Shown piece by piece: positions 5,840-12,263 of a stretch of 12,263 bases of DNA. A program made the translations under genes and the position numbers. The notes below the pieces were generated by a model, which saw nothing but the letters and a program-made list of their open reading frames with translations, made no database searches and had not been told where the DNA came from. The DNA is taken from positions 4,400 to 16,662 of the forward strand of contig DFQD01000132.1 of assembly GCA_002377605.1 (NCBI GenBank), in the 5' to 3' direction. Numbering within the stretch: the stretch's first letter is position 1; each line of letters opens with the position of its first letter. The stretch is from Gammaproteobacteria bacterium UBA3498. GTDB taxonomy: Bacteria; Pseudomonadota; Gammaproteobacteria; Pseudomonadales; Pseudohongiellaceae.

Positions 5840-6473
5840 TAACACCGGTATCGGGGAGTTCTTCGTGGTCTAGAATGACTTTGCCTGCTTTCATGTGTAG
5901 GCGCCCGCTGGCAAACCAACTTACTACTTTAGGATAGACAATATGTTCTTTTTCTAATACCCGAGCGGCTAACGCTTCTGCGGTGTCATCTTTTAGAATA
6001 GGGACACTCTCTTGGGCAATTACAGGTCCACCATCTAGGTCTGCGGTGACAAAATGCACCGAGACTCCATGTTCTTTATCTCCGGCATCGATAGCGCGTT
6101 GATGGGTATTAGTACCCGGATAGTTAGGTAATAGAGAAGGATGGATATTCAATATTCGACCTTCAAATCTGTTTACAAAGTCGACACCAAGTATGCGCAT
6201 AAACCCTGCGAGCACTATCAGATCGGGGTTAATTTCTTCGATGGCGTTTCCCAATGCTTGATCGAATTTATCTCTAGAGGCGAAACTCTTATGGTCGATG
6301 GTTAAGGTATGAATGTTATCCTGTTTCGCTCTTTGTAATCCAAAGACCTCAGGCCTATTCGATATCACTGCACTGATTTTGTAACCAGAAGACTGACTGG
6401 CGTCAATCAATGCCTGGAGGTTGGTGCCGGCACCAGAGATTAATACGACGATATGACAGTGTGTTTGTTCCAC
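5823..6473 (-). CDS. purN: PurN, phosphoribosylglycinamide formyltransferase
   Basis: Transfers a formyl group from 10-formyl-tetrahydrofolate to GAR, the third step of de novo purine synthesis; cytosolic. The 216 residues match the usual length. Seen: the N-terminal strand and phosphate loop VLISGAGTNLQ (10-20); LAGFMRIL (88-95); RILNIHPSLLP (106-116) with catalytic Asn109 and His111; and DLDGGP (145-150) with the catalytic Asp147. The start is GTG, 11 bases after the purM stop; the first strand begins six residues in, which fits, and no other in-frame Met occurs before residue 92. The stop overlaps the DUF3108 start. The purM-purN order puts two purine enzymes on one message. The C-terminal 20 residues are slightly extended and polar. 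Confidence 0.97.
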   Translation of the reverse strand: MEQTHCHIVVLISGAGTNLQALIDASQSSGYKISAVISNRPEVFGLQRAKQDNIHTLTIDHKSFASRDKFDQALGNAIEEINPDLIVLAGFMRILGVDFVNRFEGRILNIHPSLLPNYPGTNTHQRAIDAGDKEHGVSVHFVTADLDGGPVIAQESVPILKDDTAEALAARVLEKEHIVYPKVVSWFASGRLHMKAGKVILDHEELPDTGVNVHFQ

Positions 6474-6484
6474 ATTACTACCAA

Positions 6485-7549
6485 CTAGACTAACGTAACT
6501 GCCTCTTCATCTTTGTTGCGTTCAATAATTTTGCCAATTAGTACAGCAGACTCTGAATTCCTGTTGAGGATAGCTAGTGCTTTTTCTGTATCGGTTGCTG
6601 CGATGCAAACCAACATGCCAATGCCACAGTTAAAGGTTCTATGCATTTCGGAATCCACCACATTTCCCTTTTCTTGCAGCCAATCAAAGATCGCGGGACG
6701 ATTCCAGCTCGCTAATTCAATGTGTGCCCGCGCATTTGCTGGAAGCACTCTGGGTATGTTTTCTATTAATCCGCCACCGGTAATGTGAGCTAGCGCATTA
6801 ATTTGTACCAATTCAGATAATTCCTGTAAGGTTTTAACATAAATTGTGGTTGGAGCAAGCAAGGTCTCACCTAGAGTGCTGTCTGCAAACCCCGCAGACA
6901 AATTAGCATTACTCACTTCGAGTATTTTCCGAATTAGCGAATAACCGTTAGAGTGAGCGCCTGAAGATTTAAGCCCGATTAGCGCATCGCCAATAGAGAC
7001 TCTGGATTGATCAATGATTTCCGATTTTTCTACAACGCCAACGGCAAAGCCCGCAACATCATAATCTTCACCGGAATACATTCCTGGCATTTCTGCCGTT
7101 TCACCTCCAATTAGCGCACAACCGGCCAATTCACAGCCAGCACCGATGCCCGAAACCACTGACTTTGCTGTGGCAACGTTTAATCCGCCTGTTGCGTAAT
7201 AGTCAAGAAAAAATAACGGCTCGGCACCGCAAACTATAAGGTCATTAACGCACATAGCGACCAAATCAATACCAATTGTGTCGTGCTTATTCATAAGCAT
7301 GGCAAGTTTGAGCTTGGTGCCCACACCATCGGTGGCTGAGACTAATACTGGCTCTTTATATTTAGTTGGAATTTCGCAGAGGGCACCAAAGCCGCCCAGC
7401 TCCGATATAACTTCTCTGCGGAGAGTTCGTTTGGTAACGTCTTTTATTTTATCAACTAGGGCGTTACCTGCGTCTATATCAACACCTGCATCCCGATAGC
7501 TTAATGATTCGATAGAATTCGAATCTTTCGGGTCGTCTTGGTTGATCAT
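6485..7549 (-). CDS. purM: PurM, phosphoribosylformylglycinamidine cyclo-ligase
   Basis: AIR synthetase: ATP-dependent ring closure of FGAM to aminoimidazole ribotide, the fifth step of purine synthesis. 354 residues, full length. Seen in order: LSYRDAGVDIDAGNALV (16-32), SATDGVGTK (71-79), DLVAMCVNDLIVCGAEP (95-111), GGETAEMPGMY (148-158), LKSSGAHSNGYSL (193-205), HITGGGLIEN (255-264) and the C-terminal FNCGIGM (306-312). These are the ATP- and substrate-binding loops of the PurM fold. The ATG at 7549 lacks a clear ribosome site; it leaves a short acidic leader of about 15 residues before the conserved start. First gene of the purM-purN-DUF3108 unit, divergent from DUF2066. No PurR-like operator is visible upstream. 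Confidence 0.97.
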   Translation of the reverse strand: MINQDDPKDSNSIESLSYRDAGVDIDAGNALVDKIKDVTKRTLRREVISELGGFGALCEIPTKYKEPVLVSATDGVGTKLKLAMLMNKHDTIGIDLVAMCVNDLIVCGAEPLFFLDYYATGGLNVATAKSVVSGIGAGCELAGCALIGGETAEMPGMYSGEDYDVAGFAVGVVEKSEIIDQSRVSIGDALIGLKSSGAHSNGYSLIRKILEVSNANLSAGFADSTLGETLLAPTTIYVKTLQELSELVQINALAHITGGGLIENIPRVLPANARAHIELASWNRPAIFDWLQEKGNVVDSEMHRTFNCGIGMLVCIAATDTEKALAILNRNSESAVLIGKIIERNKDEEAVTLV

Positions 7550-7617
7550 GGGTTGATTCTGCCTGCTTCTAATTCAGCAATTAAAACAGGCGTGAAGTGT
7601 AGCAAGAAGCGGATTAC

Positions 7618-7630
7618 TAGTCAGTGACTA
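7618..7630. promoter_or_regulatory. Perfect palindrome between divergent purM and DUF2066-hda
   Basis: TAGTCA (7618-7623) and TGACTA (7625-7630) flank a single central G. It lies 69 bases from the purM ATG and 57 from the DUF2066 ATG, where an operator acting on one or both would be placed. I recognise no known regulator consensus, and no clear -35/-10 pair is visible on either strand of this 137-base gap. Confidence 0.35.
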
Positions 7631-7686
7631 TCTTTGTACAGGTCTTTATTTATGCGACTTCTCAAGAATTGCAGTAAAATCCACCT

Positions 7687-8814
7687 ATGCAAGAAACTTC
7701 TTTCAGTCGCGTATCAACAATTCTGCAGATTTTGGTGTTATTTCTGCTCTGGTTTCCAGTTGCTTCAGCGTTACAAGTAACAGGCCTTTATGATCACCAG
7801 GTTGCAGTCAATAACGAAAGTGACGCCGAGAGAAACCGGGCTTTTCGTGAAGCGCTGGAAGCTGTCATCTTAAAAGTAACAGGCGAATATAGATGGCTCG
7901 AACATCCGCGCATAGAGGAAGCATTAGGCAACGCGCAGAGCTATGTCGAGGCCATTAGCTACAGTAGCGAAGCGGTGGAACTTCCTCAGCGACCGAATTT
8001 TGCGGCAAGTACTCAGCCATTAGCTGCTCCGACAATGGAACAGCGATTTATTGAAGTTAATTTTGCGGATACTCTGATCAACGAATTATTAGCAAATGCC
8101 AATATTCCTGTGTGGGATACCAATCGACCTAGTGTGCTCGTGTGGATGGTGCTCCAAAACACTGTTGGGGAGCGTACCATGTTGACCTCTGATACTAATG
8201 CGCAAATCGTAAACTATATACAGAGTTTTGCCTCAGAGAGAGCGATACCTATTATCTTTCCAGTACTTGATTTCGAAGATCGTCAAAATTTATCAGAAGA
8301 TATTGTTTGGGCTTTAGAAGAAGAAGCCATTATTGGTGCGAGTGAACGGTATGGTGCTGACAGTATACTTACTGGTCGGTTGCACTTTACCGCCAGCGGC
8401 GAACTAGTCGGCCTCTGGCAATTTATTTTCCAGGGGCAGGCAGATGTATTTGATGGCTTCGATGAAGATCTCGAGGCTTACCTTCATGCACCTTTGGATC
8501 GAGTTACGAATCAATTGGCCAGTTATTTTGCTCTGGTTCCGGAAGCGACAACTAAGCAAGTAGTGCGACTCAGAGTGGAAGGAGTGAGTAATCTTAGTGA
8601 ATACTCGGCCTTATTAAGCTATGTGAGCGGTCTTGGACTGGTAGATACTCTAAGTATGGCAGCACTGGAGGGCGAGAGCTTGGAATTGGAGCTTGGTTTA
8701 GTAGGAGACTCTGATCAACTATTCGAATTAATTGCGCTTGATCGGGATCTTATACCGATTCAAAGTTCCCAGGATGGATCCCGTAGCGTGTTGCATTATC
8801 GTTGGACACGGTAG
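7687..8814 (+). CDS. DUF2066 exported protein
   Basis: Secreted protein of unknown role, 375 residues. The N-terminus is a signal peptide: STILQILVLFLLWFPVASA with likely cleavage after Ala28. The conserved family head follows at once: LQVTGLYDHQVAV (29-41), RNRAFREALEAVILKVTGEYRWL (49-71) and ALGNAQSYVEAISYS (79-93). A second conserved part, PSVLVWMVLQ (148-157) and GADSILTGRL (about 225-234), resembles lipoprotein-like periplasmic folds but has no catalytic motif I can name. hda begins three bases after the stop, so the two are cotranscribed, as I recall for Pseudomonas; a functional link to replication control is not established. The ATG has no obvious ribosome site. Confidence 0.88.
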   Translation: MQETSFSRVSTILQILVLFLLWFPVASALQVTGLYDHQVAVNNESDAERNRAFREALEAVILKVTGEYRWLEHPRIEEALGNAQSYVEAISYSSEAVELPQRPNFAASTQPLAAPTMEQRFIEVNFADTLINELLANANIPVWDTNRPSVLVWMVLQNTVGERTMLTSDTNAQIVNYIQSFASERAIPIIFPVLDFEDRQNLSEDIVWALEEEAIIGASERYGADSILTGRLHFTASGELVGLWQFIFQGQADVFDGFDEDLEAYLHAPLDRVTNQLASYFALVPEATTKQVVRLRVEGVSNLSEYSALLSYVSGLGLVDTLSMAALEGESLELELGLVGDSDQLFELIALDRDLIPIQSSQDGSRSVLHYRWTR

Positions 8815-8817
8815 CTT

Positions 8818-9510
8818 ATGAACAATGAATCTCCAATCCAGCTTACCCTTGGCATTAAATTAGATGACGATGCAAAATTCGAAAATTTTTATACAACTGA
8901 TATTAATCAACCATTATTCAATGAATTGCAGGGTGATTTCGCAATGCTTTATGTTTGGGGGGCGTCAGGAACTGGATGCTCCCATTTGTTGCAGTCTGTT
9001 TGTCATAAGACAGCTACCAAGGAAACTCCTGCGATCTATATCCCTATGGCGGAACTGGGGAGCTACTCCCCGGTGATCCTGGAAGGTTTAACTAGTTTAA
9101 ATGTCATATGCATAGACGATGTTCAATCCATCGCTGGTAACTCTGAATGGGAAAACGCGTTTTTTAATTTTTTTAACGAAGCGAAAGAAGCTGGGACACG
9201 ACTCTTGTTTTCCGCCGATTGTTCCCCACAGGAGCTTTCTATCATATTAAAGGATTTACTTTCGCGTTTGCAGTCGATTCCCGTATTTAAGTTAGAAGCA
9301 ATGAGCGATAAACAGTCAATCGAAGCATTAAAATTTAGAGCAGATCAGAGAGGAATGGAGCTAAATGATGCAACAGCTGATTTTATTTATCGCAGATCGA
9401 ACCGCAGTATCGATCAGCTTATGGAATTACTAAACAAACTGGATCGGGTTTCTATGGTTAAAAAACGCCGACTCACTATTCCTTTAGTTAAAGAAACCAT
9501 GAATTGGTAG
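8818..9510 (+). CDS. hda: Hda, regulatory inactivator of DnaA
   Basis: Works with the DNA-loaded sliding clamp to make DnaA hydrolyse its ATP, preventing re-initiation of replication. 230 residues, the usual size. The clamp-binding motif QLTLG is at residues 8-12. The AAA+ part has the nucleotide loop WGASGTGCSHLLQ (47-59), Walker B ICIDDVQSIAG (97-107), sensor 1 LLFSAD (129-134) and SRLQS with the arginine-finger Arg150. The C-terminal lid ends in RRLTIPLVKE, close to the E. coli tail as I remember it. Odd: position 54 of the loop is Cys where AAA+ proteins have Lys and E. coli Hda has Arg. The start is the first of two close candidates, three bases after DUF2066. The 3' end is five bases from the convergent DUF2069 gene. 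Confidence 0.95.
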   Translation: MNNESPIQLTLGIKLDDDAKFENFYTTDINQPLFNELQGDFAMLYVWGASGTGCSHLLQSVCHKTATKETPAIYIPMAELGSYSPVILEGLTSLNVICIDDVQSIAGNSEWENAFFNFFNEAKEAGTRLLFSADCSPQELSIILKDLLSRLQSIPVFKLEAMSDKQSIEALKFRADQRGMELNDATADFIYRRSNRSIDQLMELLNKLDRVSMVKKRRLTIPLVKETMNW

Positions 9511-9515
9511 CTAGC

Positions 9516-9887
9516 TCATTTTTCTGCTTGTTGATTTTTGATAACTAAAAAGAGCGAGCAAAACAGCCCAACACAAAGCGCAATTTCAATTAATCCCAGG
9601 AGTCTCCTCTCTTCGACAAAAGCTACTAACACGCCGTGTACGAAATAGAGCAAGACGATAAACACCAGCCAGATGTTGGCTCGCATTATATTTAGATGAA
9701 GTCCAGGGCCGAATATCAACAATGGGGCTATCTGGATAAGCCAAATTAATAATGTGGCAAAATTTGGCGAAGGCAGGGCCTGATAGGAAATAAAAGCGAA
9801 AAAGATAATTAAACCATAGAAACAGAATAATGCGCTCAAGCGATAACTTGAGAGAGCCGCTTTTTCATTTTTTTCCTTTGCGTCCAC
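9516..9887 (-). CDS. DUF2069 inner-membrane protein, four helices
   Basis: Small integral membrane protein of unknown role, 123 residues. Four hydrophobic segments at about 17-36, 44-62, 71-90 and 97-116, with short loops. The family hallmark is visible: APLLIFGPGLHLN before helix 3 and LLYFVHGVLVAF (79-90). The N-terminal tail is charged (Lys/Glu), the C-terminus short and polar. It starts at GTG three bases after the wrbA stop, so it is read as the last gene of the proS-arsC-wrbA unit, a placement I recall for this family. An ATG shortly downstream is in another frame and gives only ten codons. No ribosome site is clear; coupling to wrbA is likely. Confidence 0.85.
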   Translation of the reverse strand: MDAKEKNEKAALSSYRLSALFCFYGLIIFFAFISYQALPSPNFATLLIWLIQIAPLLIFGPGLHLNIMRANIWLVFIVLLYFVHGVLVAFVEERRLLGLIEIALCVGLFCSLFLVIKNQQAEK

Positions 9888-9890
9888 TTC

Positions 9891-10487
9891 TCAGGAGAGT
9901 TTCGCGCTTAAGCTTGCAATGCGTTTACCTAGTGCAATACAAAGCACACTTTCATGATCACTAATATTCAGTTTGTCGTCAGTGCCTGCGAGATGGCTTG
10001 CGCCGTATGGAGTCCCTCCGGTTCGTGTGTTATTTAGTGCACTTTCAGAGTAAGGGATACCGCAATAAATCATGCCATGGTGCAACATAGGGATAGCCAT
10101 TGTGAGAAGAGTGGATTCTTGCCCCCCATGCAGGGATGCAGTTGAGGTAAAAACGCCTATGGGCTTATCGATTAACGAGCCTGATGCCCATATTGATCCA
10201 GTAGTATCGATAAAATATTTCAGAGGTGCAGCCATATTACCGAATCGAGTTGGACTCCCAAGAGCAAGGCCCTGGCAATTTCGCAGGTCATCTTCGCTGC
10301 AATAAATTGCACCGGACTCGGGAACTGGTGGCGCGGTTGCTTCAGTGTTAGGAGATACAGGAGGAACCGTTCTCACCCGCGCTTCTATATCTTGAATTTC
10401 TTCCACGCCGCGGGCTATTAGTTGCGCCATTTTTTCAGTAGTACCAGAGCGGCTGTAGTACAGTATCAATACATAGGGTAAAGACAT
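9891..10487 (-). CDS. wrbA: WrbA-type NAD(P)H:quinone oxidoreductase
   Basis: FMN enzyme that reduces quinones by two electrons, taken to protect against oxidative stress; cytosolic tetramer (known for the family). 198 residues, the usual size. The FMN phosphate loop is YYSRSGTTEKMA (10-21). The isoalloxazine-binding parts are LGSPTRFGNMAAPLKYFIDTTG (76-97) and STASLHGGQESTLLTM (115-130), followed by LHHGM (135-139) and the GGTPYGASH stretch (157-165), which distinguishes WrbA from short flavodoxins. The ATG has AGGA 9 bases upstream that overlaps the stop region of the arsC-like gene, so the two are read from one message. DUF2069 follows after 3 bases. Confidence 0.95.
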   Translation of the reverse strand: MSLPYVLILYYSRSGTTEKMAQLIARGVEEIQDIEARVRTVPPVSPNTEATAPPVPESGAIYCSEDDLRNCQGLALGSPTRFGNMAAPLKYFIDTTGSIWASGSLIDKPIGVFTSTASLHGGQESTLLTMAIPMLHHGMIYCGIPYSESALNNTRTGGTPYGASHLAGTDDKLNISDHESVLCIALGKRIASLSAKLS

Positions 10488-10498
10488 GAGAATTATTC

Positions 10499-10855
10499 CT
10501 AATCGTCTAAAAGAGCAAGAACATTTTCAGGAGGCCTACCAACGATGGCTTGATCACCCTTTACTACTATAGGTCTTTCTATCAATTTTGGATGCTTACA
10601 GATGATGTCGAAGACTATGAGTTCACTCATGCTCTTATCATCTAAACCCAACTCACAATACTCAGGCTCACTGGTTCGAATGAGTTCGCGAATATCCATC
10701 CCGAGTTTTTGAAGCAAATCTTTTAGTTCCTCACTGGTTGGGGGGGATTCCAAATAGTGAATTATTTCAGGGTTTACATCATGTTCCTTGAGTAGCGTAA
10801 GCGTAGCTCGGGACTTCGAGCATCGGGGGTTATGATAGATTTTAATGGTATGCAT
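10499..10855 (-). CDS. arsC: ArsC/YfgD-family arsenate reductase-like protein
   Basis: Thioredoxin-fold protein of the glutaredoxin-dependent ArsC family. With the ATG at 10855 it has 118 residues and its key positions fall on E. coli ArsC numbering: His8, Cys12 in HNPRCSKSR, Arg60, Arg94 in RPIVV, and Arg107 in GRPPE. That agreement is the reason for rejecting the longer frame, which begins at a TTG at 10879. The wording NPRCSKSR and the GRPPE...VL ending look more like YfgD than plasmid ArsC. The family reduces As(V) to As(III), but the YfgD branch may have another substrate. It sits between proS (28 bases upstream) and wrbA (11 bases downstream), a conserved housekeeping setting, which argues against a dedicated arsenic role despite arsS 9 kb away. 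Confidence 0.9.
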   Translation of the reverse strand: MHTIKIYHNPRCSKSRATLTLLKEHDVNPEIIHYLESPPTSEELKDLLQKLGMDIRELIRTSEPEYCELGLDDKSMSELIVFDIICKHPKLIERPIVVKGDQAIVGRPPENVLALLDD

Positions 10856-10883
10856 AGGCTTTTCGGTATGATTAAACAATTGT

Positions 10884-12263
10884 CTACGGGTTTACCGTTT
10901 TGATGAGAAAATCTCCTAACTCCTCTTTTTTTATTCGCTGTTTTTGGTTACCGCTACGGGAAGTGTATTCCACGACTCCGTCGGCTAATGAGCGAGGAGA
11001 AATAACTACGCGATGTGGGATTCCAATTAGTTCCGACTCCGCAAACTTAACACCGGGGCTAGTCTTTTTATCTCGATCATCCAGCAACACTTCCATTCCC
11101 TTAGCGAGAACTTCTGCATAAATTTGTTCTGAATAATCTTTTACTTGATCCGACTTGTGGGCATCTATTTGTACAATGATGAGGTGGAAAGGGCAGATAT
11201 TTTTTGGCCAGATAATTCCCTTATCGTCATGACTCTGCTCAATACATGCAGCTACGATTCGCGTAATACCGATTCCATAACAGCCCATAGGCATTACAAT
11301 AGCTTTGCCTTTTTCGTCTAGTACTGTGGCATTAAGTGATGCGGTGTATTTCTTACCTAGCTGAAAAATATGTCCGACTTCTATACCCCGTTTTATAGAA
11401 AGCGTTCCTTTTCCGTCAGGGCTCAGATCACCTTCCTGTATTTTTCTAAGATCTGCTGTTTCACTGAATTTACAAGAATTTGACCAATTTAGATTAATAA
11501 TATGCTTGCCTTCTTTGTTTGCTCCACAGGTAAAGTTTTTTAAATTAACAACGCTTTGGTCTGCTATCACACGTATAGATAATTCTTGGGGGCCGATACT
11601 ACCGGGAGGACAGCCTATGGTCTTTTCGATCATGTCATCTTCAGCGAATCGCAACGGGTCAGAAATACCAGGTAATTTTTGTGCCTTTGCTTCATTTAGT
11701 TCTTGATCGCCTCGAATTAACAACGCAATTAATTCATCTGTTTGGCTTCCTTCTCTATCTGCTCCATACACCAAAAGAGTTTTAATCATGCGGGTGTGTT
11801 CGATGCCTAACAGTTTAGCAACTGCTTCGATGGTTTTAGCTCCCCCTGTATCAACTGTTTCGGGTTCCAGGATTTCTTCATCAGAATTTGTTAGGGCTAA
11901 TCCGCCTTCAGCTAAATCGATGTTAGCGGCATAATCGCTTTCACTACTAAAAACGATTTCGTCTTCGCCGGCATCCGCCAGCACATGAAACTCGTGGGAT
12001 GTGCTGCCGCCTATGTTACCTGAATCGGCAATTACTGGACGATAATCTAAGCCCAATCTAGAAAAGATATTGCAATAGGTTTGGTGCATTACTGCATAGG
12101 TCTGTTGTAAAGATTCATCATTGATATGGAATGAGTAGGCGTCTTTCATTATAAATTCACGAGAACGCATGATGCCAAAACGTGGCCTACGCTCATCGCG
12201 AAATTTGGTTTGTATTTGGTATAGGTTTGCTGGTAGTTGTTTGTAGCTACTGAATTCGCTGCG
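10884..12263 (-). CDS. proS: ProS, prolyl-tRNA synthetase, 5' end outside the window
   Basis: Charges tRNA-Pro with proline; class II synthetase. 459 residues are visible; the frame is open to the window edge, and by comparison with the usual 570 or so about 110 N-terminal residues are missing. The visible part begins SYKQLPANLYQIQTKFRDE and continues into motif 2, RPRFGIMRSREFIMKDAYSFH (about 26-46). Then come GGSTSHEF (85-92), the inserted YbaK-like editing domain (roughly 110-270) with RGDQELNEAKA (184-194) carrying the expected Lys-region pattern, and motif 3 GCYGIGITR (327-335). The anticodon-binding domain follows from about 355 (HLIIVQID; LLDDRDKKTSPGVKF). This is the bacterial ProS with an editing insert. 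An internal ATG at 12170 falls inside motif 2 and is not a start. First visible gene of the proS-arsC-wrbA-DUF2069 unit. Confidence 0.97.
   Translation of the reverse strand, partial: RSEFSSYKQLPANLYQIQTKFRDERRPRFGIMRSREFIMKDAYSFHINDESLQQTYAVMHQTYCNIFSRLGLDYRPVIADSGNIGGSTSHEFHVLADAGEDEIVFSSESDYAANIDLAEGGLALTNSDEEILEPETVDTGGAKTIEAVAKLLGIEHTRMIKTLLVYGADREGSQTDELIALLIRGDQELNEAKAQKLPGISDPLRFAEDDMIEKTIGCPPGSIGPQELSIRVIADQSVVNLKNFTCGANKEGKHIINLNWSNSCKFSETADLRKIQEGDLSPDGKGTLSIKRGIEVGHIFQLGKKYTASLNATVLDEKGKAIVMPMGCYGIGITRIVAACIEQSHDDKGIIWPKNICPFHLIIVQIDAHKSDQVKDYSEQIYAEVLAKGMEVLLDDRDKKTSPGVKFAESELIGIPHRVVISPRSLADGVVEYTSRSGNQKQRIKKEELGDFLIKTVNP

Noticed and set aside
9464..9490. GC-rich stretch followed by TTTTTT on the minus strand within hda as a DUF2069 terminator
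   Set aside because: No complementary arm precedes the T-run, so no hairpin forms.
10499..12263. arsC plus arsS as one arsenic-resistance island
   Set aside because: The arsC-like gene is embedded in proS-arsC-wrbA-DUF2069, a conserved housekeeping order, and is 8 kb and several unrelated genes from arsS.

Overview
The window reads as chromosomal DNA of a flagellated gammaproteobacterium. The evidence is the set of recognisable proteins (FleQ with its c-di-GMP motifs, FlgM, Hda with an N-terminal clamp-binding motif, the bacterial-type ProS with an inserted editing domain) and the gene order hda / DUF2066 / purM / purN / DUF3108 with proS / arsC-like / wrbA nearby, which I recall from Pseudomonas and relatives. 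Base composition is moderately AT-rich. A marine lineage near Cellvibrionales or Oceanospirillales is possible but is a guess. There are no transposases, integrases, tRNAs, rRNAs or CRISPR arrays.

Layout. (1) 1-289 is non-coding. (2) 296-2630 (+) is a two-gene arsenosugar unit: the radical-SAM enzyme ArsS and one polypeptide that fuses the two glycosyltransferase families (TIGR04283 and TIGR04282) usually found near ArsS. It ends in a good intrinsic-terminator hairpin that spans the stop codon. (3) 2679-5111 holds two flagellar regulators, flgM (-) and fleQ (+), facing away from each other across a 519-base control region. That region has a perfect extended -10 promoter, an inverted repeat, a direct repeat and repeated TTGCAT words. 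No structural flagellar gene is in the window. (4) 5117-7549 (-) is purM-purN-DUF3108, two consecutive purine-synthesis genes and a periplasmic protein, tightly packed with overlaps. (5) 7687-9510 (+) is DUF2066-hda, divergent from purM across 137 bases that contain a perfect small palindrome. (6) 9516-12263 (-) is proS (5' end cut off by the window edge), an ArsC/YfgD-type thiol reductase, wrbA and a four-helix DUF2069 membrane protein, spaced like one operon.

How it fits together. Most of the right-hand 7 kb is conserved housekeeping. The left third is more unusual: an arsenosugar unit with no methyltransferase gene beside it, next to an isolated flgM/fleQ pair. The arsC-like gene at 10.5 kb could in principle supply As(III) to such a pathway, but its position in the proS-wrbA block argues for a household role. 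Two tail-to-tail gene pairs (fleQ/DUF3108 and hda/DUF2069) are each separated by exactly five bases, so transcripts from opposite strands must overlap or stop inside coding sequence. I see no clearly new multi-gene system. The strongest leads are the fused arsenosugar glycosyltransferase, the flgM/fleQ control region, and the Cys in the Hda nucleotide loop.
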